Shown piece after piece: positions 1 to 8,005 of a stretch of DNA of 64,000 bases. Numbering within the stretch: position 1 is the first letter of the stretch; the number at the start of each line of letters is the position of its first letter. Both the position numbers and the translations under genes were made by a program. Below the pieces are notes generated by a model. That model did not search any database, was not told the origin of the DNA, and was given only the letters and a program-made list of their open reading frames with translations. Source of the DNA: Polyangiaceae bacterium (GTDB taxonomy: Bacteria > Myxococcota_A > Polyangia > Polyangiales > Polyangiaceae); contig JAWKRG010000007.1 in the NCBI GenBank assembly GCA_041389725.1, positions 248,001-312,000 on the forward strand. The letters run 5' to 3'.

Positions 1-316
1 TCGTGTCGGCGTCGGCGGCAACCAGTACGCGGACCGGCCCCGCCGCCCCGCGCTGGCGCAAGGTCGTGCGCAGCGCCGCGGCAGTCGTTGCTTCCCCCTC
101 CAGCCACAGCCTTCCGCGCGCATCGATGCTGATTGCCAGCGAGGTGGACGTCGATTCTCCGCTTGCTGCCTTCGGCAGATTGAGCGGAATCGTCTGCGCC
201 GCAATGTAGCTGGCCGTGACCATCAGCACGACGAGCAACACCAACACCACGTCCACCAAGGGCGTTACGTTGATCGACGCAATCAGACCGTCATCGTCTT
301 CACGAGTCGCAGCCAC
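1..316 (-). CDS. exbD: ExbD/TolR-type biopolymer transport protein (partial)
   Basis: About 105 N-terminal residues are visible; the 3' end lies outside the window. The protein opens with a short charged cytoplasmic tail (REDDDG), then INVTPLVD and a single hydrophobic segment (about residues 22-40). Asp22 sits at the start of this segment, where ExbD and TolR have their proton-handling aspartate. A periplasmic part follows. The GTG start at 316 is chosen because the reading frame matches ExbD from the first residues and begins one base after the ExbB stop, implying coupled translation. With ExbB it should form the inner-membrane proton-driven motor that powers a TonB-type transducer, here probably for the receptor at 1837-4209. 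Confidence 0.85.
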   Translation of the reverse strand, partial: MAATREDDDGLIASINVTPLVDVVLVLLVVLMVTASYIAAQTIPLNLPKAASGESTSTSLAISIDARGRLWLEGEATTAAALRTTLRQRGAAGPVRVLVAADADT

Positions 317-317
317 G

Positions 318-938
318 TCACACCGTCGCCTTCAAGTGCGCGAGCACGAGACGGGAAAGAGCTTCACCGCGCCCTACGCGTGCGCGAATGATGCGAGTGA
401 GGGCATTGAACGCCACGACCGCCGGCAGTGCCACCAAGAGTCCCACTGCCGTGGCCACGAGCGCCTCGCCGATCTCGCTCATCAGCCCTGCCGACACCTG
501 TCCCGCTCCGCCCTCCAGGGCGCGGAATGCACGAACGACGCCGATCACGGTGCCCAGCAAGCCGATGAAGGGCGCGTTGTTGCCGAGCGTCCCGAGCACC
601 GAGAGCCTCTGCTCCAAGTTCAGTCGCACGACCTGGCTCATCGCGACCATCCGCTCCTCCGCCTCGTTCGGCCCCTGCGCGTCCAGGGCCGCGCGGGCGA
701 TGCGCGCTTCGAAGCTGGGCGAGGCCTCCAAGCGCCGCAAAGCCACCTCTCGCTCGCCGCGACCCAAGTCCGCATCCAGTTCCCGGCCCAGCTTGTCCAC
801 GTCATCTCTAGAGAGCCAAAGCATGATCCCTCGCTCCAAGATCACGGCGAGGGAGAGCACGCTCAGTCCCAGTAGCAGCCACAATACCCACGCGGTGCCG
901 TAGGCGGTCAGAGCACTCGCAATACGTTCGATCTGCAT
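318..938 (-). CDS. exbB: ExbB/TolQ/MotA-family proton channel protein
   Basis: This is a 206-residue inner-membrane protein with three predicted membrane segments (about residues 15-36, 115-138 and 155-180), the ExbB/TolQ arrangement with a large cytoplasmic loop between the first two. The conserved stretch LGTLGNNAPFIGLLGTVIG before and in the second segment and GEALVATAVGL in the third are typical of the family. An upstream in-frame extension of 11 codons exists, but ATG 938 has a strong AGAGGAGA ribosome-binding site about 5 bases ahead and gives a normal ExbB N-terminus. It lies 17 bases after the lipoprotein stop and one base before exbD, so it is part of the same operon as the TonB-dependent receptor. 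Confidence 0.9.
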   Translation of the reverse strand: MQIERIASALTAYGTAWVLWLLLGLSVLSLAVILERGIMLWLSRDDVDKLGRELDADLGRGEREVALRRLEASPSFEARIARAALDAQGPNEAEERMVAMSQVVRLNLEQRLSVLGTLGNNAPFIGLLGTVIGVVRAFRALEGGAGQVSAGLMSEIGEALVATAVGLLVALPAVVAFNALTRIIRARVGRGEALSRLVLAHLKATV

Positions 939-955
939 CGTCGTTCTCCTCTGTG

Positions 956-1840
956 TCAGGGCAACACACACGCCCTGCGCTCGGTGAAATCCACGCCGCC
1001 ACGCAAGTCGCGCAGCACGAAGTAGAAGCGCGCCACGGTTCCCGACGTCACCGCCGCCGGAGCCTTCCAGCGCACGCTGGGGGTCAGGGAGTCGCCGGGG
1101 TCGACCACGCTGATCGCGCGCTCCAGTCGTCCCAGGGTGGCGTAGTGCGACAGGGTCAACACCTCCACGGTCGGCCCGTCGAGGCCGGCGATCGCATCAC
1201 GATCCTGTTCGCGCAGCGCCGCTTCGATGCGATGAGGCGCTGCATTTGCGCTGACGCGGAGCAAAGCCGTCGACAGGTCTGACTCGCTGCACGCAGCGAC
1301 GGGAGTCGTCACTGGATCGGGAGCGGACCAACTATCTCCGTCGAGGCGCAGCGCATCGGCCAACAGCAACGGATTGGTGTTTTCGTGCTCGTCATCGCCG
1401 ACTTCGATCTCGAAAACCATCGCCTCGCCGTGCCCTTTGCAGCTGCCGTCGGAGGATGGCGCCGCGCCTTCGCACACGGTGCCGCGAAGCAGCAGCCGCG
1501 GGGTGTCGACTGGCGTCATGAAGGCGAGTTGCGGGGGCGAAGAGCCCGAGCCACTTCCACTGGCAATGACGCCGCCAGCGCAGGTCGGAATGCCCCTCGC
1601 AACGAGGGCGGCGGGACAGACTTCGAGAGCGAAGCCCAGCTCGGCCTTGGGCGACGGATGCACTGCCAGCACGCGCACCTGAGCACTCTCCCCGGCGTGC
1701 GGCCACGCTCGGGTTGCATCGTCTTTGGCTTCCACTCGCGCGGCGAGCACGCGAAGGGAATCGATGCGTTGCGGTTCCAGCAGCGGATCGTCGCAACCCA
1801 GCAGCCCCAAGGCCGCGCCCAAAAGCACCCCTCGCTTCAC
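956..1840 (-). CDS. Putative outer-membrane lipoprotein of the receptor operon
   Basis: The 294-residue product begins with a short signal peptide ending in a lipobox (LGLLGC, Cys about residue 16), so it should be a lipoprotein. The rest is a predicted exported domain with several cysteines and no family that I recognise. Its ATG overlaps the receptor stop by four bases (ATGA) and exbB follows 17 bases later, so it is translated with a TonB-dependent receptor and its motor. By analogy with receptor-partner lipoproteins it may help capture or pass on the receptor's substrate; this is inference from position only. Confidence 0.75.
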   Translation of the reverse strand: MKRGVLLGAALGLLGCDDPLLEPQRIDSLRVLAARVEAKDDATRAWPHAGESAQVRVLAVHPSPKAELGFALEVCPAALVARGIPTCAGGVIASGSGSGSSPPQLAFMTPVDTPRLLLRGTVCEGAAPSSDGSCKGHGEAMVFEIEVGDDEHENTNPLLLADALRLDGDSWSAPDPVTTPVAACSESDLSTALLRVSANAAPHRIEAALREQDRDAIAGLDGPTVEVLTLSHYATLGRLERAISVVDPGDSLTPSVRWKAPAAVTSGTVARFYFVLRDLRGGVDFTERRACVLP

Positions 1841-4209
1841 AGCTCACCTCGCAGACCCAGGTTGGGAAGGACGGGAAGGCCACTGACTTCCTCGCTCTTG
1901 CTGTAGTCGTAGCTGTAGCGCTTCCCCGCAGCGTTGGTCGCGTTGTAGGCGTTCAGCACCTCCAGGTAGGCGGCCAGGCGCAGGTCCGAGATGCGCCATT
2001 GCTTTTCGATGCGGACATCCAATTGGTGGAAGGCGGCGTCGCGTTCGCTGTTCGGCTCGCCGTAGCTGGGTCGATACAGCCCAAGGCGCGCGTCGAACAC
2101 GGCGCCTGTCACGGGCGTCCGCGGCGCCCCACTGGTGTAGCGAAAGCGGCCCCCGAGTTCCCATCCCGCGCCCAGGGATTGGTTGGCCACCAGCGACAGC
2201 ACATGCGTCTGATCGTTTGCGAACAAGTAGAACGCGCCGTCGCCATCGCGCCGCTCGCTTCGCGACAAGGTGTAGGCCAGATAGGCGAAGGTCCTTGCCG
2301 ACGGCGCATACTTGGCGCTGACTTCTGCGCCCCAGATCCGTCCGGCGCCCGCGTTCTCGAGAAACGGCGGCCGCCCACCCTGGGTTCCCACTACGCGATC
2401 TTCGATGCGCTTGTAGAAACCCTCGACGCCCAACTCGACAGCCGATCCAATACGTTGTTCCACACCCGCACCGAAGTGAATCGCACGGAAGGGCTCGAGC
2501 TTGGGGTTGCCGACCTCGGGCACCGTCTCGTACCAGATGGGCGGCTGGCTGTAGCTCCCGACGCCGCCCTTGAGCGTCGTGGAGTCCGACACGCTGAGCC
2601 GCACGCCCAGTCGTGGGTCGACGCTGACAGCATCAAGATTGTCGAAGTAGTCGACCCGAAGTCCGGGTGCGATGAGCACATGACGCACCGGACGCAGCGA
2701 CAGCTCGGCCCAAAACGCGGGCTGGATCAGCTCGAAGCCCCCGCGGTCCACCAGGATGTTGCGCGCGAGCCCTGGCGATTCCTGCACATTGGCATTGTCA
2801 AAGCCGCTCGGGCGAGGGCCGAAGTAGCGTCCGTCGGCCAGCTGCCCGACGAAATCCAGCCCCATCTCCAGTCCCAGCTCTTCACTCGCGTCCAAGGCCA
2901 GCTCCGAGCGGCCGTACAACGCCCAGGCATCGAGTTCCTGAACGAGTGGCCCAAGACGAAACTGAATGGCCTGTCGCCCCAGCGCCAAAGAGCTGTGGTG
3001 CCGCACGTGGGCGTCAAACTCGCCCTCCAGAGCAGCCATCACGTGGTGAAACTGCAGGGCTCCGCCCACAGTGTCGCGCAGGGCCGGGTCGCTCTCGTCG
3101 GGCTTCGAGAGCACGAGTTCGATGGCGTCTCGACTGCCGTAGCCCATCAACGTGAGCCGAGTATCGCGGCCCAAGCGCAACTGCGTCAGCGCCTGGTAGT
3201 CCCAGTACACGGGCGCGGCGACGACGGAGTAGGCGTCTTCAGGAACGAATGCCGAGAAGAAGAAGTCGATGTTGCTGCGTCGCGCGGCGAGGGCCACGCT
3301 CGCGTCCTTGCCCAGTGGCGCTTGCACCAGCGCCGCGCTGTCGAGCACGGATAGGTCCACCATTGCGTGCAAGCCGTCCAGCTCTTGCCACTTCACTCGC
3401 GCGTCGACGACGCCGCCGCTGACCCGACCATAGCGAGCGGAGAAGTTGCCTGGGTACAGTTCCACACGGTCGAGCAGCCTGGACTGAAAGAAGCTGGTGA
3501 TGCCGCCAAAGTGGAACAGGAGCGGCACCGGCACGCCGTCCAGAAAGACCTGGCTGTCGATCTGACTCGCGCCGCGAATGACGGGCGCCGAACTGTCGTC
3601 GCCCGAAGTATTCCGCGCGATTCCGGGGTGAATGTCGACGGCGCGCAGGGCGTCGCCGCGGACCCCTGCGACCTTGGACAGCTGCTCTGCTTTTTCACTG
3701 CGGCGCAAGGGTTGCCGCGGCGGCGCCTCGACCACCGCGGTGGCGCCGAAGCTCGGCTCGTCGTCCTCGGCTACCGCCGCTGCCTCTGGCGCCATCTGCG
3801 TCGGCCGCGCTACGGCCGATGGCGTGGCCCGACGCACCGGAGCGACCGGCGCGGGAGGTGCCTCGGACTTGCTTGCCTCGAACACGTAGCGATAGCGCAA
3901 CGTGACTGCAACCGGAGTGCCGTCTCGGGTCGCTGGCGCGAACTCGAAGGACCGCGCCGCGCGCACTGCCGCTTCATCGTAGGCTGCACCACCGCTTTCC
4001 AACACCGTCGCGCGGCTCACCTTGCCCTTCTCGTCGATCTCGAGTTGCAGCAGCACCCCCACGGCGTCGGTGCTGGCGTCTTGCGGACGCACGGCGGTCT
4101 CGAAGTGAATCAGTTCGGGCGGCTTGACTTCTTGCGCCTGCGCCGGGCGAGTCAAGATCAGGAGCGCGGACACACTCATCCCCGCAACGCGATGCAACAC
4201 GTTTCTCAC
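1837..4209 (-). CDS. TonB-dependent receptor with N-terminal TonB C-terminal-like domain
   Basis: This 790-residue outer-membrane protein has a signal peptide (residues 1 to about 26, ending AQA). About residues 30-112 resemble the TonB C-terminal (energy transducer) fold, with GVLLQLEIDEKGKV and a late FEFAPATRDGTPV. A Pro/Ala-rich linker follows, then a plug domain (PVIRGASQIDSQVFLDGVPV, about residues 205-225) and a large beta-barrel. The combination of a TonB-like domain fused to the receptor on the periplasmic side is known from Myxococcota, but its mechanism is little studied. The last residue is Leu rather than the usual aromatic residue of outer-membrane barrels. It is the first gene of the operon with the lipoprotein, ExbB and ExbD. 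The transported substrate cannot be read from the sequence. Confidence 0.9.
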   Translation of the reverse strand: MRNVLHRVAGMSVSALLILTRPAQAQEVKPPELIHFETAVRPQDASTDAVGVLLQLEIDEKGKVSRATVLESGGAAYDEAAVRAARSFEFAPATRDGTPVAVTLRYRYVFEASKSEAPPAPVAPVRRATPSAVARPTQMAPEAAAVAEDDEPSFGATAVVEAPPRQPLRRSEKAEQLSKVAGVRGDALRAVDIHPGIARNTSGDDSSAPVIRGASQIDSQVFLDGVPVPLLFHFGGITSFFQSRLLDRVELYPGNFSARYGRVSGGVVDARVKWQELDGLHAMVDLSVLDSAALVQAPLGKDASVALAARRSNIDFFFSAFVPEDAYSVVAAPVYWDYQALTQLRLGRDTRLTLMGYGSRDAIELVLSKPDESDPALRDTVGGALQFHHVMAALEGEFDAHVRHHSSLALGRQAIQFRLGPLVQELDAWALYGRSELALDASEELGLEMGLDFVGQLADGRYFGPRPSGFDNANVQESPGLARNILVDRGGFELIQPAFWAELSLRPVRHVLIAPGLRVDYFDNLDAVSVDPRLGVRLSVSDSTTLKGGVGSYSQPPIWYETVPEVGNPKLEPFRAIHFGAGVEQRIGSAVELGVEGFYKRIEDRVVGTQGGRPPFLENAGAGRIWGAEVSAKYAPSARTFAYLAYTLSRSERRDGDGAFYLFANDQTHVLSLVANQSLGAGWELGGRFRYTSGAPRTPVTGAVFDARLGLYRPSYGEPNSERDAAFHQLDVRIEKQWRISDLRLAAYLEVLNAYNATNAAGKRYSYDYSKSEEVSGLPVLPNLGLRGEL

Positions 4210-4460
4210 GAGATACCTCGGGCACGACGCGTCCTTCGCGACCCATCCGCGGGGCGCGCCCTGGCTACTTCGAAGGGTCGTACCCGGAGCGCGAGCTTTC
4301 GTTCAACGTTTGGCGCGTTCGGCGAGCGCTGCGCGAGATTTCGCTAGGCGTTCGACGTGCCCGAGGCCACCCGCCCCGCAGAGGCCGCGCCGACGGCCCT
4401 CCGCCTCGCCGGGTCTGCGAGAAAAACGTAATGATTTCGGACGGACGTTGCGTTCTGAAT

Positions 4461-4478
4461 ATTCTGAGTTTACAGAAT
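4461..4478. promoter_or_regulatory. Inverted repeat over the GMC oxidoreductase start (candidate operator)
   Basis: A perfect inverted repeat ATTCTG-N6-CAGAAT lies in a locally AT-rich patch and ends on the first bases of the ATG at 4477. A further TTCTGA copy precedes it at 4453-4458. Such six-base arms with a short spacer are typical of dimeric repressor sites. No regulator gene is adjacent, so the binding protein is unknown. Confidence 0.4.
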
Positions 4479-6942
4479 GTTCATGCAGACGGCGCAGATC
4501 CAGGCAGAAGCGACGACGACCGAAGCGCGGGCCGGCGAGAGTCGACCTCGCAACCGACTCGGCCCCCACCTCGAGCGAGTGGCGCTGGCCCTGGCCGAGG
4601 CGGTAATGCCCGACGGCCATGGCCTACCGGGTGGTTCGACGCAAACGGTAGTTCGCTTCGAGCACACACTCTACCTGCTCGGAGCGGACTTGACGCGCGG
4701 AGTTCGCGCGGCACTTTCGCTCATCGACGCTGCGACCTTGCCGTCGCACCGACGACGCTTCAGTCAGCTGCCCCGGGACGAGCGAGAGCGGTTGGTTCAA
4801 GCGTGGAACGAGAGCTCGTCGAAGCAGATCCGCTGGGCACTGCGCGTGATCCTCACGCCACTCAAGGCCGCGCACTTCGACGATGACGCGATGTTCGAGC
4901 GTGTCGGATGCCGGCGACAGCTGGACACACCTCGCGTGATCGAGGCGGAGCGTTGGATGCAGGCCATGATGGATGGCCGCAAGGTGGACGAAGATCTCGA
5001 GCTCGAGTGCGAAGTGGTGGTGATCGGGACCGGCGCAGGTGGGGCAGCGGTTGCCTACGAGCTCGCGCGCCGGGGTCGAGCCGTGCTGATGGTGGAGGCA
5101 GGCGACTATCACCAACGAACCTCCTTCGAGGGTCGTGCCGCCGCAGCGTATTCGCGCATGTACGTGGGCAGAGGCGCCACCCTCGCCCTCGGCAACATCG
5201 CGGCTCCGGTATGGGCGGGGCGCACCGTCGGCGGCACGACGACGGTGAATTCCGGCACCTGTTATCGCGCGCCAGAGCGCACCCTCCATCGCTGGCAGGC
5301 ACGCTACGGCCTGTCCATGCTGGGACGCGCGGCTCTGGATCCCTACTACGACCGCGTGGAAGCCATGCTCGAGGTGGCGCCAGCCGAACGCGCGTACTTG
5401 GGTGGCTCGGCGCGTGTGATCGCGCGCGGCGCCGAGGCGCTTGGCCTGAGCCACAGTCCCCTGCGCCGCAACGCTCCAAGCTGCGACGGTCAGGGTGTGT
5501 GTTGCTTTGGCTGCCCCACGGGCGCCAAGCGCAGCACCAACGTCAGCTACGTCCCGGCCGCACTCATGCGCGGCGCTCAGTTGATCAGCGGCGCCGACGT
5601 CGAACGTGTGGTGGTGCGCCAGGGCCGCGCTCGCGGCATCGAAGCGCGCTTGCGCTCGGGTCGCTCTCTGCGCGTCAAGGCCGATGCCGTCGTCGTCGCA
5701 GGGGGCGCACTGCTCACGCCATTGCTGTTGCGGCGCAGCGGTGTGTTGCGTGGTCATCCGATGCTGGGCAAAAACCTGTCCATTCATCCCGCTACGAAGG
5801 TGCTTGCTCTCTTTGACGAGGACATCGACATGTCGCGTGGCATCCCTCAGAGCTACTCGATTGACAGCCTGAAGGACGACGGCATTCTGTGCGAAGGCGC
5901 TTCGGTACCGATGGACGTCGCAGCGGTGGGCGTGCCCTGGGTCGGAAGCGAGTTCATGGAGCTGATGTCGAACTACGCGCACCTGGCCAGCTTCGGACTG
6001 ATGGTTCAAGACACCAGCCGTGGCGAAGTGAGAGCGGGCCCCCGGGGCGTACCCATCATTCGCTACGACCTGAATCGGCACGACCTGGAGCGCATGCAGC
6101 GCGGGATCTGCCTCATTTCCGAGGTCTTCTTGCGGGCCGGCGCCCGGCGCGTGTTGCCCTTCGTCCATGGCGACGCTGCGCTGCAGAGCTCCAGGGATCT
6201 CGAACGGCTACGTCAGCGCCGGCTGTCACCTGGTGACTTCGAAGTCAGCGCGTACCACCCCCTGGGCACGTGTCGACTCGGTACCGACCCGAGCCGCAGT
6301 TGTCTTGGGCCGGATCACGAGACCCACGACACGGAGGCGCTCTACGTCGTCGATGGCAGTGCGGTACCTTCGAGTCTCGGAGTCAACCCGCAGCTCACGA
6401 TCATGGCGCTGGCGCTTCGTGCCGGTGAGATCATCGACGCGCGCTTGGAGCGCCCGCGCGTGGCCTTCCCCGACCTCGAGCCCGAGACTTCCACTGGGTT
6501 TTCCTTCGCGGAAACCATGAGCGGGACCTGGACCCGCTATGCAGACGACGCGGTGCTGCCGCTAGCCTTCACCATCGACGCGAGCTCCAAGAGCCTCCGC
6601 GAGTTCGCGAAGGAGCGCGTCGTGACGATCCGCGGCACGCTGACCGCCGCGGGGCTGTGTCAGCAGAGCCCTGCCGAAGGCACCTTGGGCATGGACATGC
6701 CACTCACCGGCAAGCTGCCCTACGCCTTGGAGTTCGACGGAGATGATGGACGTCACTACCGCTTCGAGGGTGAGAAGCGCTTCGACCTGCGTGCTCCGCT
6801 CTTCTCGATGACGCACCTGCCCGGCCGCATCGTCGACGACGAAGGGCACGAAATCGGCGCGGCCACGGTGGATTTCGACCTAGACCGAGACTTGCTAGGG
6901 TTCCTGCGTTCCTTCTCCCTGACAGAGGTCCGCGCCCCATGA
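4477..6942 (+). CDS. GMC-family FAD-dependent oxidoreductase with extra N- and C-terminal domains
   Basis: The 821-residue protein has an N-terminal helical region of about 160 residues, then a Rossmann FAD-binding motif VVVIGTGAGGAAVAYELA (about 180-197) with the acidic end EAGD, and TVGGTTTVNSGTCYR typical of GMC oxidoreductases. The C-terminal catalytic signature is present: YHPLGTCRLG with His about 594, and GVNPQLTIMALALRAGE with Asn about 637. About 165 residues follow that I cannot assign. It probably oxidises an alcohol group on a lipid, sterol or similar substrate. The start is uncertain: ATG 4477 and ATG 4483 have no clear ribosome-binding site and lie in a candidate operator, and family similarity starts about 30 residues later. 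Its stop overlaps the next gene by four bases. Confidence 0.85.
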   Translation: MFMQTAQIQAEATTTEARAGESRPRNRLGPHLERVALALAEAVMPDGHGLPGGSTQTVVRFEHTLYLLGADLTRGVRAALSLIDAATLPSHRRRFSQLPRDERERLVQAWNESSSKQIRWALRVILTPLKAAHFDDDAMFERVGCRRQLDTPRVIEAERWMQAMMDGRKVDEDLELECEVVVIGTGAGGAAVAYELARRGRAVLMVEAGDYHQRTSFEGRAAAAYSRMYVGRGATLALGNIAAPVWAGRTVGGTTTVNSGTCYRAPERTLHRWQARYGLSMLGRAALDPYYDRVEAMLEVAPAERAYLGGSARVIARGAEALGLSHSPLRRNAPSCDGQGVCCFGCPTGAKRSTNVSYVPAALMRGAQLISGADVERVVVRQGRARGIEARLRSGRSLRVKADAVVVAGGALLTPLLLRRSGVLRGHPMLGKNLSIHPATKVLALFDEDIDMSRGIPQSYSIDSLKDDGILCEGASVPMDVAAVGVPWVGSEFMELMSNYAHLASFGLMVQDTSRGEVRAGPRGVPIIRYDLNRHDLERMQRGICLISEVFLRAGARRVLPFVHGDAALQSSRDLERLRQRRLSPGDFEVSAYHPLGTCRLGTDPSRSCLGPDHETHDTEALYVVDGSAVPSSLGVNPQLTIMALALRAGEIIDARLERPRVAFPDLEPETSTGFSFAETMSGTWTRYADDAVLPLAFTIDASSKSLREFAKERVVTIRGTLTAAGLCQQSPAEGTLGMDMPLTGKLPYALEFDGDDGRHYRFEGEKRFDLRAPLFSMTHLPGRIVDDEGHEIGAATVDFDLDRDLLGFLRSFSLTEVRAP

Positions 6943-7964
6943 CTACGACGACCCCATCGGCCCCGGATCCGAGCAATCGCTACGCGGTGATGCGCGACTG
7001 GAACGGCGTGCGTTTCGACGGCTCCCAGGCCGGACACGTCGAGAGCTACTTCATGAAGCTCAACGATCCCGAGGAGCGGCACGCGCTCTGGCTGAAGGCC
7101 ACCATCCTGAAGAAGCACGGCACAAACCCCGTCGCCGAAGCATGGGCGATCGCCTTCGAACGAAACAAGCCCCCCGTAGGCGTCAAGCGTGAGATCCCTT
7201 TCGAGGCCGCCAGCTTCGCAGCCGATCGCTTCGAGGTGACCGTCGCCGACTTGCACATGCAGCGCGGGCAGACGGCCGGAAGTATCGAACACCTGGGTCG
7301 TCGCATCGAGTGGGACTTGAAGTTCACCACCGAAGCCGCGGCGCTCGTGCCCTTTCCACACCTGAAGATGTACGAGGGCAAGCTACCGAGCAGCAAGCTG
7401 GTGACCCCCCACCCCGACTCGCGCTTCAGCGGTTCTTTTGCGGTCGATGGTGAGCGCACTACCGTCGAGTCTTGGCGCGGCATGCAAGGCCACAATTGGG
7501 GTCGCGGGCACGCCGAGCTGTACGCCTGGGCACACTGCAACCAGTGGCATGAAACTGACGACCTGGTCGTCGAAGGCCTGACCGGCCGCGTGCGAGTCGG
7601 CCCGCTGCTCGCCCCGCCCCTCACGCTGATGTGTGTTCGGCACCGCGGCGTGCGGTTCGATCTCAACGCCGCGAAGGCGCTGCTCAAGAACCGAGGCGAA
7701 ATCACGCCTCGCAGCTGGCGCTTTCGAGCACAGGGCCCGCGTGCAAGCGTCGAAGGCGAGTTCTTCGCTGCCACGGACGACTTCGGCGGCCTCTACTACG
7801 AGAACCCCGATGGCGCGATGACCCACTGCCTCAACTCCAAGATCGCCGAGGGGCGCTTGCGTCTGGAGTTGGCGGGGCGGGCGCCATTGATTGTCACCAC
7901 CCGCTCCGCGGCGCTGGAAATCGGCACCCGTGACCCGAGTCACGGCGTCCGCATGCTGATCTAG
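6939..7964 (+). CDS. Lipocalin-like (CrtC/AttH-type) protein, partner of GMC oxidoreductase
   Basis: This 341-residue protein has no signal peptide or membrane segment. It is predicted beta-rich, and the central motif GMQGHNWGRGH followed by YAWAHCNQW resembles the Trp/His-rich signature of the AttH/CrtC (hydroxyneurosporene synthase-like) lipocalin group; this assignment is tentative. Such proteins bind or hydrate hydrophobic substrates such as carotenoids. The gene overlaps the GMC oxidoreductase by four bases (ATGA), so both are made together and probably act on the same hydrophobic compound. Confidence 0.6.
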   Translation: MTTTTPSAPDPSNRYAVMRDWNGVRFDGSQAGHVESYFMKLNDPEERHALWLKATILKKHGTNPVAEAWAIAFERNKPPVGVKREIPFEAASFAADRFEVTVADLHMQRGQTAGSIEHLGRRIEWDLKFTTEAAALVPFPHLKMYEGKLPSSKLVTPHPDSRFSGSFAVDGERTTVESWRGMQGHNWGRGHAELYAWAHCNQWHETDDLVVEGLTGRVRVGPLLAPPLTLMCVRHRGVRFDLNAAKALLKNRGEITPRSWRFRAQGPRASVEGEFFAATDDFGGLYYENPDGAMTHCLNSKIAEGRLRLELAGRAPLIVTTRSAALEIGTRDPSHGVRMLI

Positions 7965-8005
7965 CGGCGAGGAAGCAAGGGGCGGGCCTGGACGTACTCG
8001 GTGCG

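Noticed and set aside
1714..3354. Long plus-strand open frame opposite the first TonB-dependent receptor
   Set aside because: The minus strand encodes a complete receptor; the opposite frame is an effect of GC-rich codons.
4624..6168. Long minus-strand open frame opposite the GMC gene
   Set aside because: Such antisense frames are common in very GC-rich genes. The plus-strand protein has all GMC motifs.
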